Positions 8,277 through 16,784 of a stretch of 19,728 bases of DNA are shown one piece after another (the first letter of the stretch is position 1; each line of letters opens with the position of its first letter). The stretch is from Psychrobacillus sp040274765 (GTDB lineage: Bacteria; Bacillota; Bacilli; Bacillales_A; Planococcaceae): the NCBI GenBank assembly GCA_040274765.1, contig JBEMAY010000060.1, positions 1 to 19,728 of the forward strand. Direction: 5' to 3'. Made by a program: the position numbers and the translations under genes. The notes under the pieces are model-generated. The model made no database searches. It was not told where the DNA came from and was given only the letters and a program-made list of their open reading frames with translations.

Positions 8277-9983
8277 ATGGAATTCACTCAGAGAGCAAAA
8301 AATATAATGATAGCCGTATGGTTTATCTTTGTTCCACTAGGTACTCTGTTAGCGTATATAAATTCCCCAACTAAGCCTACCGAATGGGAAAACTACGGCT
8401 ACTATTTACTTTTAGCCTTGTTATCTAGTGTATTTCCTTTTGTGATAGCCGGATCCACCATTGTTCTAGTCCTTTGGGTCAATGTAGCAATTTTCATGCA
8501 GTTCGGTATACTAGCAGAATTAATTTCGATGCAATTATGCATGTTTCCTATTATCTACCACATGAAAATAACACGTGAAACATTATTTAAATACTTCTTC
8601 AACTCATCTATGTTTTTCTTCCTTTCCGTAATATGCGGAAGTCTTATTATTGGACTTGGATTTGAAGTGGGTAGCATGAATATAATGGAAGTAGTGATGT
8701 TCGGATCCCTTTATGCGGTGTCTTACATTTTGATAAATCATATAATTCTTTATGGGAGAGAGCTAATATGTGGATTTAAGCCTCTATTCCTTACTAAAGA
8801 CTTTTACTGGGAAACAGCCTGTCTACTCATGACACTTCCGTTTGGTTTAAGCTTATACTTATTTGAAGCTGCCATTGGTCCTATAGCTTTGTTATTGATG
8901 GGTATTCCATTAATGACCATAACAGTAATCGTTCGTTTATATAGTGATTCTGAAAAGGTCAATAATGATTTGAATAAGGCTAGTGAGTTTGGACATGAGT
9001 TAGCGGAACGTTTAACGACTAATGAAATACTAGATATTTTTGTGGAAAGAGTTTCTAACATGTTTCCTATTGATAGTGCTTTTATTGTGGATAATTTAAA
9101 TGGCAAATTTATTATTTTACGCGCATTGGTAGATGGAAGTATGAAAGAGCTAGAATTTCCTCATGAAGAAATTCAAAATAGCTTTGTAGGTGCTTGTTAC
9201 GATAAAGGGGAGCCAACCCTATTTAATAAACAAGTAGAATGGATTGCACAAAAGCCTCCATTTTTATCATCAGAAATGCAAAGTGTCATGTGTGTACCAA
9301 TTTATCGCAACCAAAAAATTGAGGGAGTATTGGTTCTAGCAACGAAGAGTAAGTTCGCCTTTGAACCGTATCAGTTAAATATTGTTCATTTATTATGCTC
9401 CTATTTTGCAGTCTCCCTTGAAAAAGCAAGATTGGTTCGTGAAGCTGTTGCACAAAGTGAAATTTGTGAGCTTACAAAACTCTTTAACTATAGATATCTA
9501 GACAAACAAATAGCGCACGATATGACAAAAATGGATGCAGGAGCATTTCAATCTCTTTCATTAATCATGCTGGACATAGATAAATTTAAATCGGTTAATG
9601 ATACGTATGGACATCATAGTGGAAATATTATTCTTAAAGAATTTGCGCAGCTCATAAAAAGCGAAATCGGTAGAGAAGGCACTGTAGGGAGATACGGTGG
9701 AGAAGAGTTCGTCGTCATCTTGCCTAATTACACCAAACTACAAGCCATTAATCTTGCTGAGCAGCTGCGTCTAAAAATTGAACAAACGCCATTTATAGTC
9801 GAACTAGATCTAGCAGACGTAACGAGAGAAGAAATCATCTTCATTACAGCTAGTATTGGTGTCTCTACTGCACCTGAGGATAGTGATGAGGGTAACTCCC
9901 TTATTCGCAATGCCGATCGAGCGCTTTATATTGGGGCTAAGCAGGCAGGACGGAATAGGGTCGCGGAGTATGTGAAGTCTTAA
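8277..9983 (+). CDS. Membrane-bound GAF-GGDEF diguanylate cyclase
   Basis: A 568-residue protein. Residues 1 to about 225 are strongly hydrophobic with roughly six to seven membrane segments. A short linker helix (SEKVNNDLNKASEFGHELAERL) leads to a GAF-type sensor domain (about 245-385). The GGDEF domain (about 390-565) has LTKLFNYRYLD, LIMLDIDKFKSVNDTYGH and GGEEF at residues 474-478. This intact active-site motif predicts synthesis of cyclic di-GMP from two GTP at the inner membrane face. The usual inhibitory RxxD site five residues ahead of GGEEF reads REGT, so product inhibition there is probably absent. The ATG has GGGAGGT ten bases upstream. It sits next to the pilus locus, where c-di-GMP often acts, but the ligand sensed by the membrane or GAF part is unknown. 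Confidence 0.93.
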   Translation: MEFTQRAKNIMIAVWFIFVPLGTLLAYINSPTKPTEWENYGYYLLLALLSSVFPFVIAGSTIVLVLWVNVAIFMQFGILAELISMQLCMFPIIYHMKITRETLFKYFFNSSMFFFLSVICGSLIIGLGFEVGSMNIMEVVMFGSLYAVSYILINHIILYGRELICGFKPLFLTKDFYWETACLLMTLPFGLSLYLFEAAIGPIALLLMGIPLMTITVIVRLYSDSEKVNNDLNKASEFGHELAERLTTNEILDIFVERVSNMFPIDSAFIVDNLNGKFIILRALVDGSMKELEFPHEEIQNSFVGACYDKGEPTLFNKQVEWIAQKPPFLSSEMQSVMCVPIYRNQKIEGVLVLATKSKFAFEPYQLNIVHLLCSYFAVSLEKARLVREAVAQSEICELTKLFNYRYLDKQIAHDMTKMDAGAFQSLSLIMLDIDKFKSVNDTYGHHSGNIILKEFAQLIKSEIGREGTVGRYGGEEFVVILPNYTKLQAINLAEQLRLKIEQTPFIVELDLADVTREEIIFITASIGVSTAPEDSDEGNSLIRNADRALYIGAKQAGRNRVAEYVKS

Positions 9984-9998
9984 AGATATATTAAACTA

Positions 9999-10036
9999 AA
10001 AAGTCGAGAGTGCGTATAATAGCATTCTCGACTTTT
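9999..10036. terminator. Bidirectional terminator between the GGDEF gene and the pilus operon
   Basis: AAAAGTCGAGAGTGC (9999-10013) pairs over 15 bases, with one G-T wobble, with GCATTCTCGACTTTT (10022-10036); the loop has eight bases. Flanking A and T runs let it end transcription from both the plus-strand GGDEF gene and the minus-strand minor pilin operon. Confidence 0.92.
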
Positions 10037-10068
10037 CTTCTTATTTTTGCTTACTGAGCTGGGAGGAA

Positions 10069-11601
10069 CTAGACTTCTCTATCTTTTACTATGGGTGGTT
10101 CGACTTTGTAAATAACATGTTGTTTTCTTTTTAAATTATTATATATATCTATGATGTCTTTATCGTAGCTAATTTGTAAACGAGGGTCACTGAATATTTG
10201 TGCTCCAGTTAATTGCACATTTCTACCAGATACCCCTCCTTCTATATGGATATCTGAAAGTACTCCGTAGATTTTGATGTCGTTTTCTGAATAAAAGAAA
10301 CCGTTAATTTTATTTGTCTCTGTTATAGAATTTAAATATATATCCAATTCTTCTTTCGCAAGAATTATTAAAGTTCCATATTTACCGTTAGGTAGATTCT
10401 TACGATTTAGCTTTGAATATCTTATATTTACATCTTTTAAGGTATAAATCATAGAATTACTTTTTAGATTAGCTCCTTGAATATCTACATCTCCATTAAC
10501 GTAAATTGGTCCTTCTAAAGTCACATTTCCAGTAATATTTAAATTGCCTCCAACATATAGGCCTTCTTTAATAGTTAGATTAGCGTCATGTATATTTAGA
10601 TTAGCAACGGTACTGAATTTCTTAATTGTATTATCTCCGGTAATTTCAAAAGGCTTGCTAGGTTTCTCCAAATTCTCACAGCGTGTTTGAAAAATAGTAC
10701 AATCTCTTCCTAATGGTTTAACATTTCCATCAGCTTCACTAAGGCCGCTGATTGGAAAATTAAAGACTTTCTCACTATAAATCCTATTTGAATAGTTGTC
10801 ATTCCCGTTATTAAATTTGGTTACGTAATCAGATATTCCTAAGTTATGATACTCAGGAGTAAATTTGGTGATTTTGTATGATGAATCACTAGAAAATAAT
10901 AAATCTTCTTTAGCTTTATTATATTTCCCTCCTAGATTTAATATAGCCTGTTCATACCCATCTTTAGGAGATATTTTAGGTAGGCGTATAAATTTATAAG
11001 TAGAAATATTACTATCTACTTTAATATCACCTTTAATTGATAACCCCCCTGATAGTTCTAAATTGCCACCGTATTTATTTTTATCTTGATTAGCTCCAAT
11101 TGCATAGTTAAGAGTGGGTGGGGCTATTTCTGCACCCATCTCTATATTTGATGTTAATACTTTTTCTACTCCACCTGAGTATCCGATGCTTTTAAATTTT
11201 ATAAGCTTTCTCGTTTCATTTTCTTTTGTTTGATCATAAATTTCATAAGTTGGAGAGACTTCCTTTATGCATACATTAAATTTATTATCGTCTTTAATAC
11301 TGCCATTGGTGGAACAACTGTATTTATTTAAGGTATTATTAAGAATTTGAATAAAATTATTTCTTTGTAAACCATTACCTTTTTTTAATTCCGTTTCTAA
11401 TTCTAGATTTATTTGACGAGTAATTCTATCTATACCTTTCTCCGCGTAAGCAACTGCTCGAATATTATTTTCTCTTACTTCATTTTTGGAAATTCCGTTC
11501 ATAGTTAATGTCATTATACTAAGACCTATTACACTGAATAAGACCAAGAGAATAACAGAAATAATTAAAGTATTTCCAGCCTGGTTCTTTAACCGTCTCA
11601 T
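10069..11601 (-). CDS. PilX-like pilus assembly protein with a beta-solenoid-like C-terminal half
   Basis: A 510-residue protein, last of three genes in the minor pilin operon. The N-terminus MRRLKNQAGNTLIISVILL continues as one hydrophobic helix and then NEVRENNIRAVAYAEKGIDRITRQ, which is the PilX-type start: a pilin-like helix without Glu5, and the AYAEKGID signature. The middle is variable. Roughly residues 330-470 consist of short repeated strands of the type LNIHDANLTIKEGLYVGG, NLNITGNVTLEGPIYVNG and DVDIQGANL, resembling a bactofilin-like or right-handed beta-solenoid sheet. It is probably a minor pilus component or tip adhesin exposed outside the membrane. The start ATG overlaps the upstream stop (TAATG) and follows AGGAGG. 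There are two cysteines near residues 95 and 107 and a second pair in the segment around 300-310, possibly disulfides. Confidence 0.82.
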   Translation of the reverse strand: MRRLKNQAGNTLIISVILLVLFSVIGLSIMTLTMNGISKNEVRENNIRAVAYAEKGIDRITRQINLELETELKKGNGLQRNNFIQILNNTLNKYSCSTNGSIKDDNKFNVCIKEVSPTYEIYDQTKENETRKLIKFKSIGYSGGVEKVLTSNIEMGAEIAPPTLNYAIGANQDKNKYGGNLELSGGLSIKGDIKVDSNISTYKFIRLPKISPKDGYEQAILNLGGKYNKAKEDLLFSSDSSYKITKFTPEYHNLGISDYVTKFNNGNDNYSNRIYSEKVFNFPISGLSEADGNVKPLGRDCTIFQTRCENLEKPSKPFEITGDNTIKKFSTVANLNIHDANLTIKEGLYVGGNLNITGNVTLEGPIYVNGDVDIQGANLKSNSMIYTLKDVNIRYSKLNRKNLPNGKYGTLIILAKEELDIYLNSITETNKINGFFYSENDIKIYGVLSDIHIEGGVSGRNVQLTGAQIFSDPRLQISYDKDIIDIYNNLKRKQHVIYKVEPPIVKDREV

Positions 11602-12104
11602 TATTCTTCCTCCTTATCATTAATAGTTCGAACATGATTTAAAAAAGAGATTTCTTTTTTGTTTTTTTGATTTATAAGAGCTAAATGTATTTCATATAAA
11701 CCTGGCTCATTTTGGTGGATGTAAGATTTATTAGAAATAACTATATCTTTATTTTCGATTTTAATAAGCTTGTCACTGATATACAGCTGACCATTATCGA
11801 AACCGCTCTTTGTTTTCACATTATTTGTCTTTTTTATAAAAAAGTAATATCTGTTTTTATTTTTATCCGGTGCCTGAGTAATATCTGTTTCTTTCGTTGT
11901 ATAGACCTCTCTAACTAATTCAGCCATTAAAAAGTCTGCTTCATCCCTTAAATTGTTAACAACTTTTATATGTTCATAATGTTCAAACCCCTTAAATATC
12001 AGTGAAAATGCCAATATAGCTATTGTTACGCTTAAAAGGAGGGAAGCAATTAGTTCCAAGAGGGATAACCCATTTTGATTTTTTATGTATTTATTCATAA
12101 ACAA
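11601..12104 (-). CDS. Type IV prepilin-like minor pilin, PilW/GspJ-like
   Basis: A 167-residue protein with a class III signal: leader MFMNKYIKNQNG, cleavage after Gly, then LSLLELIASLLLSVTIAILAF with Glu at mature position 5. The prepilin peptidase would cut and N-methylate it, and the helix anchors it in the pilus core. The remainder is a beta-rich globular domain with HYEHIKVVNNLRDEADFLMAELVREVYT, as in PilW/GspJ-type minor pilins, which initiate pilus assembly. It overlaps both neighbours by 1-14 bases, indicating translational coupling. The frame opens with TTG at 12104; an ATG six bases further in (complement of 12096-12098) has a better GAGGGG spacing and may be the true start. Confidence 0.85.
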   Translation of the reverse strand: MFMNKYIKNQNGLSLLELIASLLLSVTIAILAFSLIFKGFEHYEHIKVVNNLRDEADFLMAELVREVYTTKETDITQAPDKNKNRYYFFIKKTNNVKTKSGFDNGQLYISDKLIKIENKDIVISNKSYIHQNEPGLYEIHLALINQKNKKEISFLNHVRTINDKEEE

Positions 12105-12492
12105 TATACCCCTCTACGGTGCTAGATGATTTACTTGAATCCATTCTAACTTTAATAACAACGTTTAGAAGCTTCATTTTCTTTTCATCGTTATTTTGAG
12201 ATGTTTTTATTGATATCTTATAGTCTTTGTTGTTCAATTTGATAACTTTCTCTAGGTTTTCTTTTATCTCAAAAGTAGAGTTCTCCAAATCAACTATAAA
12301 TAAATTGGAGGGATCTATTTTTAGCCTTTCTAATTCTGCATCAGCCAGGTAAATCATTACTAATTTTTCATTGTTAGAAGTAGCATTTTCATTTGAGTTA
12401 ATTATTAACTGAAAAAATGAAAGTAGGACTATAGAAATGATAGCTAATGAAGCAAGAACTTCCACTAGAGTTAATCCTTTCTGATTTACCAA
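12091..12492 (-). CDS. Type IV prepilin-like minor pilin, PilV/GspI-like
   Basis: A 133-residue protein, first gene of the minus-strand operon. The signal is very short, MVNQKG, followed by LTLVEVLASLAIISIVLLSFFQLIIN, a classical pilin helix with Glu at mature position 5. The rest, including NEKLVMIYLADAELERLKI, fits the PilV/GspI minor pilins. The start is TTG (complement of 12490-12492) with GAGGGTG about seven bases ahead; no in-frame ATG would keep the leader. It is divergent from the VanW-like gene and shares the AT-rich 12493-12735 region with it. Role: minor subunit priming or decorating the pilus. Confidence 0.85.
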   Translation of the reverse strand: MVNQKGLTLVEVLASLAIISIVLLSFFQLIINSNENATSNNEKLVMIYLADAELERLKIDPSNLFIVDLENSTFEIKENLEKVIKLNNKDYKISIKTSQNNDEKKMKLLNVVIKVRMDSSKSSSTVEGYIVYE

Positions 12493-12735
12493 AAAAACAC
12501 CCTCTTCGACCTATTAATATTTAAATTAATCTACTATATTTCCAATATTATCATAAAACATGCGAATAAATAGATATAAAAATATATATTTTAGAAGAAA
12601 TTTGTAAAAATAGATACTAAAGTCATGTGTAATTTTACTTAAATTACGATATTATCTTTAATATACTCTTGTTTTTCAAGAAAAAACTCTACTTTAAAGG
12701 TTAAAAAAGGAAAAAATAAGTGAATTAAGAAGTGG
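12493..12735. promoter_or_regulatory. AT-rich divergent intergenic region controlling both pilus transcripts
   Basis: 243 bases with no convincing gene, separating the minus-strand minor pilin operon from the plus-strand VanW-pilB operon. It must hold promoters for both. A 14-base palindrome AAAATATATATTTT lies at 12579-12592. A minus-strand TATGATAATATT (about 12543-12554) and a plus-strand GATATTATCTTTAAT (about 12648-12662) are possible -10 regions, but neither has a good -35. The ComK-box pattern (AAAA, five bases, TTTT) was looked for; the palindrome has a six-base gap, so it does not fit. Confidence 0.45.
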
Positions 12736-14049
12736 GTGAACAATGTGAGGAAAATTATATTGATATCTATAGTATTTGTCTTATTTTCAATAGTAGTCCT
12801 TAGCAGTGTGGCAAATGCTGAGAAGAGTACGGGTGGAAGCTCCACTATTGGTAGCATAAAAATAGAAACTAAAGACCGTGAAGAGGTCATCGCTATTTTA
12901 AATGAAGAAATATCAAGTTGGAAAGAACGACCGATTATCTTAAAAACTCTAGACAAGGAAATTGTACTCGATCCAAATAGCTTTAGTTTTGATATGGACT
13001 ATAGTTATCAATCTTATATAGAATCTACTTCTAATGTGTGGTATGGATTTTGGATGAAAGAATCTCAAGTTCATATTCCTTTATCAGTTCAAATAGAGAA
13101 ATCGTTAATAGATACGTTGGCTCAAGATCCTTTATTAAATATAGAGAAAACGCTTGAAAATATTAAAAATGCTGCAGAACATTTAGTGTCGACACCTATC
13201 GAAGCTGTTGAGCTCGATTATTCTATTTTAGAGTCTGAGAGAATGGCCTTTAGTCTAGAAAAAGTAACTCAAAATCTAGTGGGACAGGCAGATATTATAG
13301 AAGCATTAAACGATGTAATTATCCCTGAAGGTCAAACTTTTTCGTTATTAACTATGCTGCAGGAAGCAAATGTTCCATATAACGACGCTACAATGGATTT
13401 CATCGCATCTCTCTTATATGCGACTGTCCTTCAAACTAATTTTGAAATTGTCGAGAGACATTCACAGGGTGTTATCCCTCCGTATTTAGAACCTGGAATT
13501 GAGGCTGATGTAGCAAGTGATTTAAGCAAAGATTTTAAATTTATAAATTCTACTGATCTACCAGTTGTCTTGAAGGTTGGTATAAAAGGAAACGAAATAT
13601 TAGTTGAATTTTATACAACGCAATTTGAAACAAAAGGAACTTATGAAGTGCTTGAGAAGGAAATTGTTAACCCGCGTACAATCTACCGTTACTCCAAAAG
13701 TTTAAAGGTGGGAGAAGAGGAGTTAGTACAAGAAGGAGAGCCTGGTTTGAGGGTTACTGTATATCGCACAGTTTCAGATAAGATAGGTCCCTATGAGCAA
13801 CAAGAAGTAATAAGCAAGGATTATTATCCACCCAAGCATAGAATCGTACTAATATCTGTAGAAACATCTTCGAATGCTGATCCTGATCCACTAACCTCCA
13901 TAGATTTGAACGGAGATGGGTTACCAGATAGAGAAGAAACCGAGAAAATTCCTTCCAACCCTCAAGACTCTTCAACTTTAGACGGTGCAAATGACTTACC
14001 AGAAGGCAGCTATTACGATAAGGCAGGAAATATTATTACACCGAAATAA
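12736..14049 (+). CDS. Secreted VanW-like protein with G5 domain and a calcium-binding-type loop
   Basis: A 437-residue protein heading the pilus assembly operon. Residues 1-28 form a signal peptide with basic start, hydrophobic core and a VANAE cleavage site. Residues about 183-300 resemble the VanW domain (VIIPEGQTFSLL..., FEIVERHSQGVIPPYLEPGIEADV, FINSTDLPVVLKV), but the family's usual GGGVCQVST-type motif is missing and replaced by MDFIASLLYATV. Residues about 300-350 fit a G5 domain (TIYRYSKSLKVGEEELVQEG). DLNGDGLPDREE at 390-401 matches thrombospondin type 3 or dockerin-like calcium loops. It is probably an extracellular wall-associated protein that helps the pilus pass or anchor to peptidoglycan; that role is inference. 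Start GTG 12736 is uncertain; GTG 12745 has better ribosome-site spacing. Confidence 0.78.
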   Translation: MNNVRKIILISIVFVLFSIVVLSSVANAEKSTGGSSTIGSIKIETKDREEVIAILNEEISSWKERPIILKTLDKEIVLDPNSFSFDMDYSYQSYIESTSNVWYGFWMKESQVHIPLSVQIEKSLIDTLAQDPLLNIEKTLENIKNAAEHLVSTPIEAVELDYSILESERMAFSLEKVTQNLVGQADIIEALNDVIIPEGQTFSLLTMLQEANVPYNDATMDFIASLLYATVLQTNFEIVERHSQGVIPPYLEPGIEADVASDLSKDFKFINSTDLPVVLKVGIKGNEILVEFYTTQFETKGTYEVLEKEIVNPRTIYRYSKSLKVGEEELVQEGEPGLRVTVYRTVSDKIGPYEQQEVISKDYYPPKHRIVLISVETSSNADPDPLTSIDLNGDGLPDREETEKIPSNPQDSSTLDGANDLPEGSYYDKAGNIITPK

Positions 14050-14068
14050 AGAAATACGAGGTGAAAAA

Positions 14069-15733
14069 ATGAAAAGTAAGACTCGTAAATTATTGGGAGA
14101 TCTCCTAGTTGAATCACAAGTTATAACTTCGGCACAACTAGATCATGCATTAAAAAATAAAAAACGAGAAGAAAAGCTTGGAGACTACTTAATCAGTGAG
14201 AACTTAATCACCGAACAACAATTAATTGAAGTTCTAGAATTTCAGTTAGGGATACCACATGTGAATTTAAATCAATTTTCTATCTATCCCGAATTGATTC
14301 AGTTGGTTCCAAAGGAATTAGCAAAGCGAACTAATGTAATGCCTTTAAGAAAAACAAAAAATAAATTGTTGATTGCTATGGCAGATCCAATGGATTATTT
14401 CGCTATTGAAGAAATACGTATGGCTACTGGATGTCAGATAGAAACTGCTATTGCAGCTAAAGATGACTTATATCGCACGATTACTAAGTACTATGATTTT
14501 CAGGAATCTATGGAACAAGCTTTGATAGATCTGTCTCCAAAGGAAATGGAAAATGATACGCAAATAACGGACGAGGATTCTCCGATAGTTCGACTTGTCA
14601 ATCAAATTATAGCTAATGGAGTTGCTCAAAGAGCAAGTGATATACATTTTGACCCTCAAGAGACAGAGCTGCGAGTGCGGTATCGTGTGGATGGAATGCT
14701 TAAAACAGAGCGTTCACTTCCAAAATATATGCAAAATGTTGTACTGGCCCGAATTAAAATTATGGGTAATTTGAACATTACCGAAAATCGAATTCCACAA
14801 GATGGTCGAATAAAAATTTCAGTTAATATGAGGTCAATTGATATACGTCTTTCCACACTTCCTGCAATTTACGGGGAGAAAGTAGTAATGAGGATACTAG
14901 ATATGTCAAATGCCTTAAATGATGTTACTAAACTTAGCTTTAGCGATAAAAATTTAGCTACATTTAACAAAATGATTGAACATCCAAACGGAATTGTTTT
15001 AATAACGGGCCCCACAGGATCAGGGAAATCATCTACTCTTTATGCAGCGCTAAACAAGCTGAACGATGAGCATATTAACATTATTACGGTTGAGGACCCA
15101 GTGGAATATCAGCTAAACGGCATAAATCAAATCCAAGTACGCGAAGAAGTTGATTTAACATTTGCGGTAGGACTAAGGTCCATTTTAAGACAAGATCCAG
15201 ACGTAGTGATGGTTGGAGAAATTCGTGACCTTGAAACCGCTCAAATTGCGGTTCGTGCTTCTTTAACAGGACATTTAGTATTGAGCACACTACATACTAA
15301 CAGTGCTGTAGAATCGGTATCACGATTAAAGGATATGGGCATTGAACCATTCCTGCTCTCCTCCTCACTAGTGGGCATAGTTGCTCAAAGGCTTGTTCGA
15401 AAAGTATGTAGAGATTGTGGAGAAAGTATAGTTCCAAATGCAAGAGAAAAAGAGATTTTCCTAGAAAGAGGAATAGCATTAGAAAAGATTAGACGTGGCA
15501 AAGGTTGTCCAGCCTGCAATCAAACTGGCTACCGCGGACGACTTGCCATACATGAAGTACTACAAGTAGATGAATACGTGAAAGATATTATTTTGACCGG
15601 AAAAAGTCCGTCCATTTTAAAAAATCATATGAAAGAAATGGGTTATTTGAGTCTTTTAGAGGATGGATTAATGAAGGTTAAGGACGGACTAACAACTACT
15701 GAGGAAGTATTGAGAGTAGCGACAGTCGACTGA
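14069..15733 (+). CDS. pilB: Type IV pilus assembly ATPase PilB (GspE family)
   Basis: A 554-residue hexameric motor ATPase that powers pilin polymerisation from the cytoplasmic face. Walker A GPTGSGKS is at residues 314-321, followed by the Asp box and Walker B region (ILRQDPDVVMVGEIRDLETAQIA) and His box (LVLSTLHTNS). Four cysteines in CRDC...CPAC form the zinc site that separates PilB from PilT. The first 150 residues are an MshEN/T2SSE_N-type domain: two repeats, LLGDLLVESQVITSAQL and KLGDYLISENLITEQQL, but the Arg and Gly of the known c-di-GMP-binding motif are replaced. The ATG at 14069 is chosen because GAGGTG sits five bases upstream and the protein starts as family members do; the frame is open further upstream into the preceding gene. 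It is 19 bases after the VanW-like stop. Confidence 0.96.
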   Translation: MKSKTRKLLGDLLVESQVITSAQLDHALKNKKREEKLGDYLISENLITEQQLIEVLEFQLGIPHVNLNQFSIYPELIQLVPKELAKRTNVMPLRKTKNKLLIAMADPMDYFAIEEIRMATGCQIETAIAAKDDLYRTITKYYDFQESMEQALIDLSPKEMENDTQITDEDSPIVRLVNQIIANGVAQRASDIHFDPQETELRVRYRVDGMLKTERSLPKYMQNVVLARIKIMGNLNITENRIPQDGRIKISVNMRSIDIRLSTLPAIYGEKVVMRILDMSNALNDVTKLSFSDKNLATFNKMIEHPNGIVLITGPTGSGKSSTLYAALNKLNDEHINIITVEDPVEYQLNGINQIQVREEVDLTFAVGLRSILRQDPDVVMVGEIRDLETAQIAVRASLTGHLVLSTLHTNSAVESVSRLKDMGIEPFLLSSSLVGIVAQRLVRKVCRDCGESIVPNAREKEIFLERGIALEKIRRGKGCPACNQTGYRGRLAIHEVLQVDEYVKDIILTGKSPSILKNHMKEMGYLSLLEDGLMKVKDGLTTTEEVLRVATVD

Positions 15734-15743
15734 GGTGAATAGG

Positions 15744-16784
15744 ATGGACTTTAATATTTTTAACTTATTGGAAAAAGCATATACAGATAAAGCATCTGAT
15801 CTTCATTTAACAGTTGGCCTAGCCCCAGTTTTTAGAGTCCATGGGAAGCTAGATAATTTTGGTGATTATCAATTAGAGAATAACGATACTAAAAAAATGC
15901 TAGAGGACCTATTAGATACGGATGGATTACATGAGTTTACTCAAAAAGGTGAGATAGACTTTAGTTTTGCGTTAGAGGACCTTTGTCGATTTCGAATTAA
16001 TGCGTATCTCCAACAAAATAATGTTGCCATTGCCATCCGAATTATTGAATCTACCATACCTTCTGTTGAAGATTTAAGAATGCCAAATGTCCTTTACACA
16101 CTTGCGGACAAGCCACAAGGTCTTATTCTTGTCACAGGACCTACTGGATCAGGAAAATCCACAACACTAGCAGCGATGATTGATTATATAAACTCTGCTA
16201 AATCAAAACATATTATTACGCTCGAAGATCCCATTGAATATGTTCATAAACATAAGAAATCTATCGTCAATCAAAGAGAAGTTGGTTCAGATACACAAAG
16301 CTTTTCCAATGGACTACGAGCAGCACTGCGTCAAGATCCGGATGTGATTCTAGTAGGAGAAATGCGTGATTTAGAAACGATCTCTACGGCAATCACGGCA
16401 GCTGAAACAGGTCATTTAGTAATGGCTACACTGCATACGAGTAGCGCACCAACTACAATTGATCGTATTATTGACGTTTTTCCGCCTCATCAGCAAGGGC
16501 AGATTCGTATCCAGCTAGCAAATGTTTTGCAGGGAATTGTGTCACAGCGACTTTTCTCCAAGGTTAATGGAACGGGAAGGGTTGTAGCTACAGAAATACT
16601 AATACAAACCCCATCGGTTGCAAACCTTATCCGTAACGAGAAGATTCATCAAATAAAAAATGTGATGCAAACTAGTCGTGCTTTAGGGATGCATACGCTT
16701 GAATCATCTATTCAGCAGCTCCTAATGTCAAAACAAATCACATTGGAAGCAGCAAAGCCGTTTATGAATGCAGGTGAGTTTTAA
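15744..16784 (+). CDS. pilT: Twitching motility/retraction ATPase PilT
   Basis: A 346-residue PilT-family motor that depolymerises the pilus. It has the DLHLTVGLAPVFRVHGKL N-terminal motif, Walker A GPTGSGKS at residues 132-139, the Asp box ITLEDPIEYVH, Walker B LRQDPDVILVGEMRD, the His box MATLHTSSAP, and the PilT-typical VFPPHQQGQIRIQLANVLQGIVSQRL. No zinc-binding cysteines are present, unlike PilB. I place the start at ATG 15744, five bases behind AGGTGA; a GTG at 15735 in frame is possible. It is tightly coupled to pilB upstream and overlaps pilC downstream by one base. A dedicated PilT suggests a pilus that retracts, so twitching or DNA uptake is possible. Confidence 0.96.
   Translation: MDFNIFNLLEKAYTDKASDLHLTVGLAPVFRVHGKLDNFGDYQLENNDTKKMLEDLLDTDGLHEFTQKGEIDFSFALEDLCRFRINAYLQQNNVAIAIRIIESTIPSVEDLRMPNVLYTLADKPQGLILVTGPTGSGKSTTLAAMIDYINSAKSKHIITLEDPIEYVHKHKKSIVNQREVGSDTQSFSNGLRAALRQDPDVILVGEMRDLETISTAITAAETGHLVMATLHTSSAPTTIDRIIDVFPPHQQGQIRIQLANVLQGIVSQRLFSKVNGTGRVVATEILIQTPSVANLIRNEKIHQIKNVMQTSRALGMHTLESSIQQLLMSKQITLEAAKPFMNAGEF

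Noticed and set aside
12493..12735. ComK box controlling the pilus operons
   Set aside because: The AAAA-five-TTTT pattern is not met; the palindrome has a six-base gap and only one half-site is present.
12639..12956. Minus-strand 105-residue frame across the start of the VanW-like gene
   Set aside because: Antisense to the signal peptide region, which makes it look hydrophobic. It also covers the divergent promoter region, and it has no supporting ribosome site.
13985..14068. Longer PilB starting upstream at 13985
   Set aside because: It would overlap the VanW-like gene by 65 bases; the ATG at 14069 has a good GAGGTG site and matches family starts.
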